Below, one piece after another: positions 7,647-15,691 of a DNA stretch of 46,130 bases. The notes under the pieces are model-generated. The model was not told the origin of the DNA and searched no databases. It was given only the letters and a program-made list of their open reading frames with translations. The DNA is from Tabrizicola_A sp044377735 (GTDB lineage Bacteria > Pseudomonadota > Alphaproteobacteria > Rhodobacterales > Rhodobacteraceae). How positions within the stretch are numbered: the first letter of the stretch is position 1; the number at the start of each line of letters is the position of its first letter. Location of the stretch: positions 1-46,130 of the forward strand of contig JBILYK010000018.1 in NCBI GenBank assembly GCA_044377735.1, in the 5' to 3' direction. Position numbers and translations under genes: made by a program.

Positions 7647-9061
7647 GACCCTATTCGCTGCGCCGCCGTTTGTTGCTGTGGCTTTTGATGGCCACGGCGG
7701 TTTTGGGCCTTGTGGCTTTGGTGGACACCTGGCGCGAGGCGCTGCGCACGGCGCAAAGTGTGTCGGACCGGGTGCTGGTCGGCTCGGCCTTGGCGATTGC
7801 CGAGCGGGTGACGGTGGACCAATCGGGCGGGCTGGAGGTGGATATTCCATTTTCATCTTTGGAAATGCTGGCCTCGACCGCGCAGGACAAGGTGTTTTAC
7901 CGGGTGGATGGGCCCGTGGGCAGCTTCCTGACCGGCTATCGCGATCTGGCGGTGGTTGCAGCCACGCCCGGCGGCGTGGGCTTTGCCGATGGGGTTTATG
8001 GGCAGGTTGGCATACGCAGCGCCACCTTGCTGCGCGAGCTGTCAACCGGGGCGCGGTCCATCGCCTTTAGCGTGACCGTGGCAGAAAGCACCCGCGCCCG
8101 GACGGCTTTGGCGCGGGCGATCCTGTTCCGCTCGGCCCTTAGGCTTGGGCTTTTGATGCTGGGCGTGGTGGGCATTGTCTGGGTGGGTGTGACCTTGGCG
8201 CTGCGTCCCTTGGAACGGCTGGGCGAGGCGATTGCCGAACGCTCACCCGGTGATCTGCGCCCGGTGACCGCCAATACGCCAGAAGAGGTAGAGGCGCTGG
8301 TGGCCGCGATCAACTCGTTCATGGGGCGGTTGCAAACCGCGTTGGAGGGGCTTCGCAACTTTACCGGCAATGCGAGCCACCAACTGCGCACGCCATTGGC
8401 CGTGGTGCGGACCCAACTGGCGCTGATGGACCGCAGCGACAGCCGTGCCGAAACTGCCATGGCGAGCGACAAGGCCCGCAGCGCGCTGGAGCGCGCCGAG
8501 CGCGTGCTGGCGCAGCTTTTGGTGCTGGCGCGGGTGGATGCCAGTTCTGGGACTGCGGTGCTGCAACCGTTGGACATGGCCGCGATTGCCAAAGAGGTCA
8601 CCGCCGAGATGGTGCCAAACGCCCTGCCTGCCGACATTGATCTGGGCTTTGAAGGTCTGGACGAGGCGCTTGTTCTGGCAAACGCGGTACTTTTGGCTGA
8701 GTTGTTGAAAAACTTGGTGGCCAACGCCATCAGCTATGCCGGGGCCGGGGCGATTGTCACGGTGCGGGTATTGGAAGATGCGGGACACCCTGTGCTTGAG
8801 GTGGAGGACAACGGTCCGGGCCTCTCCGCCGAACAGCGAGCCGCGGCGGTGCAGGCGCGTGGCGGGGCGATGCGACCCTTGCCCAGCTTAGCCAAAGGCC
8901 AAAGCAGTAGCATGGGCCTTGGGCTGGCGATTACGGCGGAAATCTCGGCCCTGTTCAGCGCCGATCTGGATCTGACCACCGGGCGCGGCGGGACGGGGCT
9001 TTTGGCGCGGGTGCGCTTTCCAGCGCGAGCAGGAAGCGTTCCCGCGCAGCCCAGCGTTTAG
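7643..9061 (+). CDS. tctE: Sensor histidine kinase TctE (472 aa)
   Basis: This is a membrane-bound sensor kinase. TM1 lies at about 10-28, a periplasmic sensor region at about 30-160 (TctE N-terminal type), TM2 at about 165-187, then a HAMP segment. The H-box NASHQLRTPL has His246. The N-box LLKNLVANAISYA is at 354-366, the G1 box EDNGPGL at 388-394 and the G2 box GLGLAI at 425-430. All catalytic motifs are intact. Its stop codon overlaps by 4 nt the stop of the convergent MerR gene. Confidence 0.93.
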   Translation: MRPYSLRRRLLLWLLMATAVLGLVALVDTWREALRTAQSVSDRVLVGSALAIAERVTVDQSGGLEVDIPFSSLEMLASTAQDKVFYRVDGPVGSFLTGYRDLAVVAATPGGVGFADGVYGQVGIRSATLLRELSTGARSIAFSVTVAESTRARTALARAILFRSALRLGLLMLGVVGIVWVGVTLALRPLERLGEAIAERSPGDLRPVTANTPEEVEALVAAINSFMGRLQTALEGLRNFTGNASHQLRTPLAVVRTQLALMDRSDSRAETAMASDKARSALERAERVLAQLLVLARVDASSGTAVLQPLDMAAIAKEVTAEMVPNALPADIDLGFEGLDEALVLANAVLLAELLKNLVANAISYAGAGAIVTVRVLEDAGHPVLEVEDNGPGLSAEQRAAAVQARGGAMRPLPSLAKGQSSSMGLGLAITAEISALFSADLDLTTGRGGTGLLARVRFPARAGSVPAQPSV

Positions 9062-9432
9062 CCCTTGGCAATCTCGGCCGCTGCTGTTGCACGCAGCGCC
9101 ATCAGATCGGCAATCGTGCTGTCCAATTCGGCCCGTTGTGCTTGCAAAGCCGCCAATTGGCGATCGGCCAGTTTTTGGAAGAGCATGAGTTGGTCCCGCT
9201 CACCCGTCTTGCCGTAGATCAAAAGCCACTGGCGAATTTCCTCAAGCGAAAAGCCAAAGCGGCGCCCGCGTAGGATGAGCTTCATCCGCGCCACTTCGCG
9301 CGGGCCATAGAACCGCGCGCGGCCTTCTTTTTCGGGGTCGAGAAGTTCGATGTATTCGTAATAACGCAAGGTGCGCGGGGTCACATCAAACCGCGCGCAC
9401 ATCTCCTTGAAGCTGAGCCGTTCACTGGTCAT
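9058..9432 (-). CDS. Second MerR-family regulator, LiuR-like (124 aa)
   Basis: This regulator is similar to the MerR protein at 2189-2593: an N-terminal helix-turn-helix (LSFKEMCARFDVTPRTLRYYE), the shared core LRGRRFGFSLEEIRQ, and a C-terminal coiled helix LAALQAQRAELDSTIADL. There are no metal-site cysteines. The start is the ATG at 9432. It is divergent from two thioesterase genes and a MATE exporter, which are its likely targets. A perfect 14-bp palindrome lies just upstream. The two MerR paralogues probably arose by duplication and may bind different acyl-CoA effectors. Confidence 0.87.
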   Translation of the reverse strand: MTSERLSFKEMCARFDVTPRTLRYYEYIELLDPEKEGRARFYGPREVARMKLILRGRRFGFSLEEIRQWLLIYGKTGERDQLMLFQKLADRQLAALQAQRAELDSTIADLMALRATAAAEIAKG

Positions 9433-9441
9433 GGGACAGAT

Positions 9442-9455
9442 CCTTTGGCCAAAGG
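9442..9455. promoter_or_regulatory. Perfect 14-bp palindrome upstream of the second MerR gene
   Basis: CCTTTGGCCAAAGG is a perfect dyad 10 bp ahead of the MerR start. On the minus strand a weak promoter, TTGTGA-N17-TAGCCT, can be drawn just upstream. It is a candidate operator for the MerR protein or for another factor. Confidence 0.4.
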
Positions 9456-9561
9456 CTAGCGCCCTGCCGCGTGTATCACAACCCATTTCAAGGGCTGCGG
9501 TGGGGGCTTGCGGCCGCCGGCCCAAGCCGCTTAAGTCGGCCAAGAGCTTGGCAAGGGCAAG

Positions 9562-10002
9562 ATGATGCAAGATGATCTGGCGCTGAAGGTGGCGCGCGCC
9601 TTTATCGAGGCTTTGCCCCATGCGGCCGCGCTGAAACTGCGGCTGGAACAGGTCAGGAATGGCCGGGCGGTCATCATCATGCCCTATGATGCGCGGTTGG
9701 TGGGCGATCCGGCGACCGGGGTTTTGCATGGTGGGGCGATCTCGGCCCTGATGGACACGGCCAGCGGCGCGTCCGTGATGTGCCACCCCGAAGCGCCGGT
9801 CAGCACGGCCACGCTGGATTTGCGGATCGACTATTTCCGTTCGGCCACCCCCGGGCAGGCCATAACTGCGCGGGCCGAGTGCCACCATGTGACCCGGTCG
9901 GTGGCCTTTGTGCGCGTCACTGCCACGGATGAGGACGAAAGCCGCCCCGTTGCCATGGGGACCGGGGCTTTTACCGTGGACCGGCCAAGGAAAAAGCCAT
10001 GA
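9562..10002 (+). CDS. PaaI-family hotdog thioesterase (146 aa)
   Basis: This is a single hotdog-fold protein of the PaaI/YbgC-related acyl-CoA thioesterase class. The central motif VLHGGAISALMDTASGASV (about 54-72) contains the HGG turn and the acidic residue (Asp66 region) used for thioester hydrolysis, followed by the strands LDLRIDYFR and GQAITARAECHHVTRS. The alternative start at 9565 differs by one Met. It overlaps the next thioesterase gene by 4 nt (ATGA). Its acyl-CoA substrate is unknown; the divergent MerR regulator hints at acyl-CoA-responsive control. Confidence 0.88.
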   Translation: MMQDDLALKVARAFIEALPHAAALKLRLEQVRNGRAVIIMPYDARLVGDPATGVLHGGAISALMDTASGASVMCHPEAPVSTATLDLRIDYFRSATPGQAITARAECHHVTRSVAFVRVTATDEDESRPVAMGTGAFTVDRPRKKP

Positions 10003-10496
10003 GCAACCCAACCGACGCGCCGATGACCGACCGCGATCATACGCTGAACTGGCTGGTGGGGGCGGTGCCCTATATCCGCTTTCTGGGCATCCGCTTTGAT
10101 CGTGAGGGCGATCAGATCACCGCGCATCTGCCGTTCCAACCGATGCTGATCGGCAACCCGATGCTGCCCGCCCTGCATGGCGGGGTGACGGCGGCGTTTC
10201 TGGAGGTGGCCGCGATCATCGAATTGGGCTGGTCCAGCCTGTGGGAGGACCTTTCCGCCGGGCGGCTTGGTCCCGAGGCGGTGGCGGCGGGCCATTTGCC
10301 GCCCCTGCCGAAAACCATCGATTTCACGGTTGATTACCTGCGCGCGGGCCAAGCGCGCGATTGTTTCGCGCGTGCCCGCGTCAACCGGTCGGGGCGGCGC
10401 TATGCCTCGGTGCATGCCGAGGCGTGGCAGGAAAGCCCTGACAAGCCCTTTGCCAGTGCGGTCGTGCATTTCCTGATGCCGGACCCCGAGGGATGA
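9999..10496 (+). CDS. Second PaaI-family thioesterase (165 aa)
   Basis: This hotdog-fold thioesterase is related to its upstream neighbour but divergent. It has MLPALHGGVTAAFLEVAAIIEL as the active-site helix (about 56-77), with Glu in the acidic position, and TIDFTVDYLRAGQARDCFARARVNRSG as the following sheet. It is translationally coupled on both sides (ATGA at 9999 and again at 10493). Tandem hotdog proteins often form hetero-oligomers, so the two may act as one enzyme. That is an inference. Confidence 0.86.
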   Translation: MSNPTDAPMTDRDHTLNWLVGAVPYIRFLGIRFDREGDQITAHLPFQPMLIGNPMLPALHGGVTAAFLEVAAIIELGWSSLWEDLSAGRLGPEAVAAGHLPPLPKTIDFTVDYLRAGQARDCFARARVNRSGRRYASVHAEAWQESPDKPFASAVVHFLMPDPEG

Positions 10497-11806
10497 GTGA
10501 GATTACCCATGCCCGCGTGGCCCGCATTGCGGTGCCGGTGGTGTTGTCCAATGCCACCGTGCCCTTGTTGGGGGCGGTGGACACGGCTGTGATCGGGCAG
10601 TTGGGGCAAGCGGCCCCTTTGGGCGCGGTCGGCATGGGCGCGATCATTCTGGCCACGCTCTACTGGGCCTTTGGGTTTTTGCGCATGTCCACTTCCGGCC
10701 TTGCGGCGCAGGCTGAAGGGGCGGGGGATCTGCCAGAACGTTCGGCCGTTCTTTTGCGCGCGCTTTTGGTCGCGGGACTGGCCGGGTTGGGATTGATCCT
10801 GTTGCAGGGGCTTTTGTTCTGGGCCGCCTTCGCTGCCGCCCCGGCCAGTGCCGAGGTGGAGGAGCTGGCGCGGACTTATCTCGCCATCCGCATCTGGGGC
10901 GCACCCGCCACCATTGCGCTTTACGCACTGACCGGCTGGCTGATCGGGGTGGAGCGCACCAAGGGTGTCTTGGTGCTGCAATTGTGGCAAAACGGGCTTA
11001 ACATCGTTTTGGACCTGTGGTTCGTGCTGGGCCTTGGCTGGGGGATTGAGGGTGTTGCCGTCGCCACCTTGATTGCCGAGGTGACCGGTCTGGTGCTGGC
11101 CTTGTGGCTGGCGCGCGATGCGTTGACGCCTGCCGTTCTGCGCGCGGGGTTCGCGCGGTTGGGCAATCGCCCCGCCTTGGCGCGCATGTTCACCGCCAGC
11201 CGCGACATCATGGGCCGCACCATCTTGTTGCAGCTTTCCTTCACCAGCTTTGTCTTTCTGGGGGCCCGCTTTGGCGATGTGACCTTGGCCGCCAATCAGG
11301 TGCTGTTGCAGTTTCTGGAGATCACCGCCTATGCGCTGGACGGGTTCGCCATTTCGGCCGAAACGCTGGTGGGCCAAGCCGTGGGCGCGCGGGCGGCGGG
11401 CGAGGTGCGGCGCGCTTCGCGCATTTGCATGCAATGGGGCTTTGGCGGCGCGGCAGTGATGGCTCTGTGTTTTGCTCTGACGGGGGGGCTGATCATTGAT
11501 CTGATGACCACCGCGCCCGATGTGCGGATCGAGGCGCGCTGGTATCTGTGGTGGCTGGTCGCTGCCCCACTGATCGGGGTGGCAAGTTGGATTTATGACG
11601 GCATCTTCATTGGCGCGCTGCAAACCCGTGAGATGCTGCGGGCGATGATGATTTCGGTCTCCGTCTATGCTGTGGCGCTGGTGGTGCTGATCCCGACGAT
11701 GGGCAATCACGGGCTTTGGGCGGCGCTAATGGTTCTGAACATCACGCGCGGGATCACGATGCGCGCGGCCTATCCAAGGGTGCTGGCGCGGGCTGAGGCG
11801 GTTTAG
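10493..11806 (+). CDS. MATE-family multidrug/toxin exporter, DinF-like (437 aa)
   Basis: This is an integral membrane antiporter with 12 hydrophobic helices arranged as two homologous halves. The first half opens with IAVPVVLSNATVPLLGAVDTAVIGQLG and the second with RTILLQLSFTSFVFLGARFGDVTLAANQVLLQ, the repeated MATE signature. The length fits the DinF-type subgroup. It is the third gene of the operon with the two thioesterases, overlapping by 4 nt. It presumably exports an organic cation or acid using H+ or Na+; the substrate cannot be read. Confidence 0.93.
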   Translation: MSEITHARVARIAVPVVLSNATVPLLGAVDTAVIGQLGQAAPLGAVGMGAIILATLYWAFGFLRMSTSGLAAQAEGAGDLPERSAVLLRALLVAGLAGLGLILLQGLLFWAAFAAAPASAEVEELARTYLAIRIWGAPATIALYALTGWLIGVERTKGVLVLQLWQNGLNIVLDLWFVLGLGWGIEGVAVATLIAEVTGLVLALWLARDALTPAVLRAGFARLGNRPALARMFTASRDIMGRTILLQLSFTSFVFLGARFGDVTLAANQVLLQFLEITAYALDGFAISAETLVGQAVGARAAGEVRRASRICMQWGFGGAAVMALCFALTGGLIIDLMTTAPDVRIEARWYLWWLVAAPLIGVASWIYDGIFIGALQTREMLRAMMISVSVYAVALVVLIPTMGNHGLWAALMVLNITRGITMRAAYPRVLARAEAV

Positions 11807-11827
11807 GAGAAAGCCTGCGGGGAGTAA

Positions 11828-12211
11828 TCAGGGCGTATTCACCAGCAGCAAGGCCGCACGGCGGAAGGTGGTATTCAACTGATCGCGGTTGGCCTGATCC
11901 ACCCCGACATCGACCATGGCACGGTCCATCACCGCCAACCAATCTTCGGCATCGGCACGGCGGATTTCCACATGGGCGTGAATCTCGCGCAAGTTCATAT
12001 GGCCATGACGTTCGTGGTAATAGCGCGGCCCGCCGAAAAAACCGCACAGAAACTCAAACTGCGCGGGGCGAGCATGCGACAGGCCATGGCCCTTGAGATG
12101 CATCTCCATGATCGAGCGGCCCTGTGGCAGGGTCTCGATCAGGTCGTAGAAACGGTTCACCAGCGGGTGAACCTTTTCCTCACCGCCCAAGCGGTCGAAC
12201 ATCGGTTCCAT
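11828..12211 (-). CDS. Group II truncated haemoglobin (127 aa)
   Basis: This 2-on-2 globin has the early MFDRLGGEEKVHPLVNRFYD segment, the Phe/Tyr B-helix region, LCGFFGGPRYYHERHGHMNLREIHAHVEI with the proximal His (HAHVEI), and a distal-side Trp (DWLAVMDRA). The pattern Gly-Gly-Pro-x-Tyr-Tyr matches group II. Such globins handle O2, NO or peroxide. I chose the ATG at 12211 because GGAGGG lies five bases ahead; a start at 12223 would add four residues. It lies between a MATE exporter and tdm. Since the neighbouring demethylases use haem and iron, a role in O2 or NO handling for them is conceivable but unproven. Confidence 0.9.
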   Translation of the reverse strand: MEPMFDRLGGEEKVHPLVNRFYDLIETLPQGRSIMEMHLKGHGLSHARPAQFEFLCGFFGGPRYYHERHGHMNLREIHAHVEIRRADAEDWLAVMDRAMVDVGVDQANRDQLNTTFRRAALLLVNTP

Positions 12212-12237
12212 CTTGCCCTCCATCTACCCCAAGCAGC

Positions 12238-12299
12238 CGATTTCCTTGCAGAAATCGAACCGGAGCCTGCCCAGACTCCGAGGCAGAACTTGCAGAAAT
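12238..12299. repeat. Inverted and direct repeats between the haemoglobin gene and tdm
   Basis: CGATTTC-cttgca-GAAATCG (12238-12257) is a perfect 7-bp inverted repeat 26 bp upstream of the haemoglobin start. Its right part, CTTGCAGAAAT, recurs as an 11-bp direct repeat at 12289-12299. In between, cggag/ctccg (12261-12280) can form a hairpin that might end tdm transcription. The set may be an operator for the haemoglobin gene. Confidence 0.4.
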
Positions 12300-12319
12300 T
12301 CCGTGCCCGGCGGGCAGAG

Positions 12320-14698
12320 TCAGCTTTGCGGGCGGGTTTTCTTCGGGTCGTAATGCGACAGGGGCACGATCACCGCCGGCAGGCGCTTTTGCTGACCGTC
12401 AAGTTTGCCGACCTCAAGCGCGGTGCCCACCGCCGAATGCGCCAGATCCACCCGCGCAAGGGCGATGTTCTTGCCCAAAAGCGGCGAGCGCATAGAGGAG
12501 GTCACCACCCCCACCTGCGCGCGGCCAATATGCAGGCAGTCGCCGTGACCCACATCGACATTGGCGTCGATGTCGAGACCCACGAACTTGTGCAAGGGGT
12601 TCTCTTTGCGGCGGATCAGCGCCTCGCGCCCGATGAAATCATCGGTCTTGGTTTTCAAGGGCACGGTGAACCCAATACCCGCTTCGAACGGGTCGGTCTG
12701 GTCAGAGAAATCATAGCCTGCAAAGATCAACCCGGCCTCGATCCGCACCATATCAAGGGCGGCGAGGCCCATCGGCTTTAGCCCCAGATCGGCGCCATTG
12801 GCCCAGACGGCATCGTAGACCGCGTGGCCATCCTTGGGGTGGCAGAAGATTTCAAAGCCAAGCTCACCCGTGTAGCCCGTGCGCGACACCACCACCGGCG
12901 CGCCCGACGGGCCACCAAGGCGGCCCACGGTCAGGCGGAACCAACCCAGTTCTTCGATCGTCGGCTGATGCGGCGCGGTCCAGATCATGCGTTTCATGAT
13001 CTCGCGAGAGTTCGGGCCCTGAACGGCCAGATTGTGCATTTGGTCGGTGGAAGAGCGCACCATGACTTTGAGCCCCAGCTTTTCCGCCTGCTCACGCAGC
13101 CAGACGCCAGAATAATCATCGCCGCCGATCCAGCGGAAGTTATCGCGGCCCAGACGGAACACCGTGCCATCATCAATCATGCCGCCGTGCTCATAGCACA
13201 TGGCGGAATAGACCACTTGGCCGACCGACAGTTTCTTCATGTCGCGCGTCATGCACCATTGCATCAGCGCCTCGGCATCCGGGCCGGTCACTTCAAACTT
13301 GCGCAAGGGCGACAGGTCCAGCACCACGGCGGCCTGACGGCAGGCCCAATACTCCTCGATCGCGCCGTTTGAGGAAAAGTGGTTGGCCAGCCAATAGCCC
13401 CTGTATTCCACAAGGTTGCGGGTCTTGGCCGAAATGGGCGCGTGGAAGGCGGTTTCCTTGGTCATCTTCGGCTCTGACTCCGGCGTGGGGCGATAGGCGA
13501 TGGAACGGCTGAACTTTTCGGCACCTGAATAGGTGCGCACATGGATATCCGACAGATACCAGCCGTTGGCGGGAGAGGTATCATCGGGGCAGGCGGAGTT
13601 GACGCAGACGATGTCGGTCAGCGCCCGCATCAGTACATAGTCGCCTGGGCGCGACCACGGTTCATCCGAGATCAGCACGCCATGGGCGTCGATGTTGGTG
13701 TTGAAAAAGAGGTTCACGGCCATCCAGCCGGGGCGGCCATCGACCCCGTGCTGTGCCAGCGCACCGTTGAAGTTGTCCGAACAGTTGGCGTGACCGGGAT
13801 AGCCGATGTCGTCATAGTATTTCGACGCGCAGGCCATGGCAAAAGCGTCATGGCGACCCACGGTGTCTTGCACCACCTCAACCAGCGGCACCCAATCCTG
13901 ATCGAAGTATTTCGAATGGAGGCCGGGCATGGAATAGGCATGGCCCATCAGCGTGCGCGAGGTGGTGACATCAAGCGCGTGCTGGATACCCTTGTCGAGT
14001 TTGCGCGCATCAAAGCACTGGAAATCGGTGCATTGGCGGCCTTCGACATCGATGATCTGGATGTAGTCCCCAGCCTTGACAAAATAGCTTTCCGCCGTGG
14101 CGGACTTGACTCGCAGATCAAGCACCGGGTCGGCCAAAGGATCGGGCAACTCAAACTTGCCGATCTCGCGAAGCTTGGCGCGTTGCAGATGCAGGGTGAT
14201 CGGTGTCGCGGTGTCCTGCGCGTCTGGCGCCATCGGTAGGCCGGGGGCGGCAAGTATCAGCCAGCCATCGTCAAGCACAGTCAGATCCGCCCGCGCGCCC
14301 GGTTGGGTGTCCGGCGCGAACAGGCGCAAAGCCCCGGCGCGGGCCAGATCAATGCCCTTGGTCGCGATCCTGCGGCGCAAGGCGGCCAGCCCTTCGCCCG
14401 CCGCATCGCCCAAGGCGAGCATTGCCTTCAGCCCCTCGGCGCCCGAGTTCGACGCCTGCCCCAGAATGGCGGCATCAATCCGGCCATCGGCCGTGATGGC
14501 GACCAGTTCCGCGATCTGCCCGCCTTCGTCATTCACCACGGTCAGGCGATCCCCTATGCCAAGGCGCAGCATCAAAGCCCCACCACCGGGGATTACATGG
14601 CGCTCACGTCCGTGGTGGCGTTCCATATCGCGCGGTGTCAGGATGCGCGAGGGGCGCGGCGGCCCCGGAATGACGCTGGGATAGGGGGTGTCGAGCAT
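12320..14698 (-). CDS. tdm: Trimethylamine N-oxide demethylase Tdm (792 aa)
   Basis: Tdm converts TMAO to dimethylamine plus formaldehyde (TMAO aldolase/demethylase) in the cytoplasm. It is a fusion. A DUF1989-type metal domain (about 195-390) carries three cysteines, Cys290, Cys306 and Cys370, with the 16- and 64-residue spacing I remember for the zinc triad of characterised Tdm. A C-terminal GcvT-like folate domain (about 415-790, with VVSRTGYTGELGFEIF) can capture the released formaldehyde on tetrahydrofolate. The first 190 residues look like a degenerate second copy of the DUF1989 fold. The start is the ATG at 14698 behind AAGGGA. It feeds the dmm genes nearby. Family identity is strong because of the specific domain fusion and the surrounding pathway. 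Confidence 0.93.
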   Translation of the reverse strand: MLDTPYPSVIPGPPRPSRILTPRDMERHHGRERHVIPGGGALMLRLGIGDRLTVVNDEGGQIAELVAITADGRIDAAILGQASNSGAEGLKAMLALGDAAGEGLAALRRRIATKGIDLARAGALRLFAPDTQPGARADLTVLDDGWLILAAPGLPMAPDAQDTATPITLHLQRAKLREIGKFELPDPLADPVLDLRVKSATAESYFVKAGDYIQIIDVEGRQCTDFQCFDARKLDKGIQHALDVTTSRTLMGHAYSMPGLHSKYFDQDWVPLVEVVQDTVGRHDAFAMACASKYYDDIGYPGHANCSDNFNGALAQHGVDGRPGWMAVNLFFNTNIDAHGVLISDEPWSRPGDYVLMRALTDIVCVNSACPDDTSPANGWYLSDIHVRTYSGAEKFSRSIAYRPTPESEPKMTKETAFHAPISAKTRNLVEYRGYWLANHFSSNGAIEEYWACRQAAVVLDLSPLRKFEVTGPDAEALMQWCMTRDMKKLSVGQVVYSAMCYEHGGMIDDGTVFRLGRDNFRWIGGDDYSGVWLREQAEKLGLKVMVRSSTDQMHNLAVQGPNSREIMKRMIWTAPHQPTIEELGWFRLTVGRLGGPSGAPVVVSRTGYTGELGFEIFCHPKDGHAVYDAVWANGADLGLKPMGLAALDMVRIEAGLIFAGYDFSDQTDPFEAGIGFTVPLKTKTDDFIGREALIRRKENPLHKFVGLDIDANVDVGHGDCLHIGRAQVGVVTSSMRSPLLGKNIALARVDLAHSAVGTALEVGKLDGQQKRLPAVIVPLSHYDPKKTRPQS

Positions 14699-14715
14699 CG
14701 GTGTCCCTTGCAGTC

Positions 14716-14736
14716 AGTTTTAATGAGGTTAAAACT
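14716..14736. promoter_or_regulatory. Perfect inverted repeat in the tdm / EamA divergent region
   Basis: AGTTTTAA-tgagg-TTAAAACT is a perfect 8-bp dyad with 5-bp spacing, 18 bp upstream of the tdm start. A second, overlapping dyad, CTTGT-tcattc-ACAAG, lies at 14735-14750. The 105-bp gap must hold the promoters of both divergent genes, so this is a good operator candidate. Confidence 0.5.
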
Positions 14737-14803
14737 TGTTCATTCACAAGAATAACAAGGGAAAAAGCATGGCACAAGCACGACCTTTGCGGAAGGACAC
14801 AAA

Positions 14804-15661
14804 ATGCTCGCATTGATTTGTGGCCTGACGGCAGCCTGTGCTTGGGCGGTGCATGACCTTTTGGTGCGCAAGATCGGACAGGAAGCGCCGATCCTACCGA
14901 TGATGCTGGCAGTTTTGGCGGCAGGGACGGTGGCTTTGGTGCTGCCGACCGTGCTTATCGCCGAGTGGCGGCTTATGACCGGGCCTGGTTACGGGTTTTC
15001 AGCCGCTGCGGGGCTGGCTTATGTCTTGGGGATGGGCGGGCTTTACCGCGCCTTCAGTCTGGCCCCAGTGCGGTTGGTCGCCCCGATTCTGGGGGCGTTT
15101 CCGATGATCTCTCTGGGGTTTGCTGCAATCGGCGGCAAGGCGGTGTCCGTGATCGAACTGGCGGCGGTTCTCACGATTGTCGGAGGGATCGCCATTGTGG
15201 CGCTGGCCGGACGGGCCGAAGAGGGCGCGGGTCACAGCACACGGACGGGCGAGGCGATGCTGTGGTCGGTGGCGGGAACCGTGGGCTTTGCCACAACCTT
15301 CTGGCTGGCGCAGGAAGGCGCGCGGCAGGGTGATGAAATGGCCTCAATCGCGGTGACGCGTGTGGTGGCGCTGGCGGCCGTATTCGCCATTGTGCTGGCC
15401 GCGCAGGCACCTTGGCGCGCGCCGAAAGGCACAGGGCGCAGTCTGGCGTTGATGGGGGTTCTGGATGCCATCGCGATCAGCCTTGTCACCATCTCGGGCC
15501 GTTTGCCGAACCCAGAATACGCCGCCATCAGCTCATCGCTGTTTGGCGTGCTGACGATCCTGCTGGCGTGGAAGATCCTGAAAGAAGCCGTTCTGCCCGC
15601 GCAGTGGTTGGGGATCGTCACGGTGTTTGCCGGGATTGCAGCGCTGTCCTCGCAAGGCTGA
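14804..15661 (+). CDS. EamA/DMT-family membrane transporter (285 aa)
   Basis: This ten-helix drug/metabolite transporter is made of two EamA repeats (about 1-135 and 150-283). The first contains VLGMGGLYRAFSLAPVRLVAPILG, a typical helix 3-4 pattern. It is divergent from tdm and converges with the AraC regulator. DMT proteins usually export metabolites. A link to methylated amines is suggested only by position. Confidence 0.85.
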   Translation: MLALICGLTAACAWAVHDLLVRKIGQEAPILPMMLAVLAAGTVALVLPTVLIAEWRLMTGPGYGFSAAAGLAYVLGMGGLYRAFSLAPVRLVAPILGAFPMISLGFAAIGGKAVSVIELAAVLTIVGGIAIVALAGRAEEGAGHSTRTGEAMLWSVAGTVGFATTFWLAQEGARQGDEMASIAVTRVVALAAVFAIVLAAQAPWRAPKGTGRSLALMGVLDAIAISLVTISGRLPNPEYAAISSSLFGVLTILLAWKILKEAVLPAQWLGIVTVFAGIAALSSQG

Positions 15662-15691
15662 CGCAGTGCCCAATCATGGCGGGCCGCCGGG

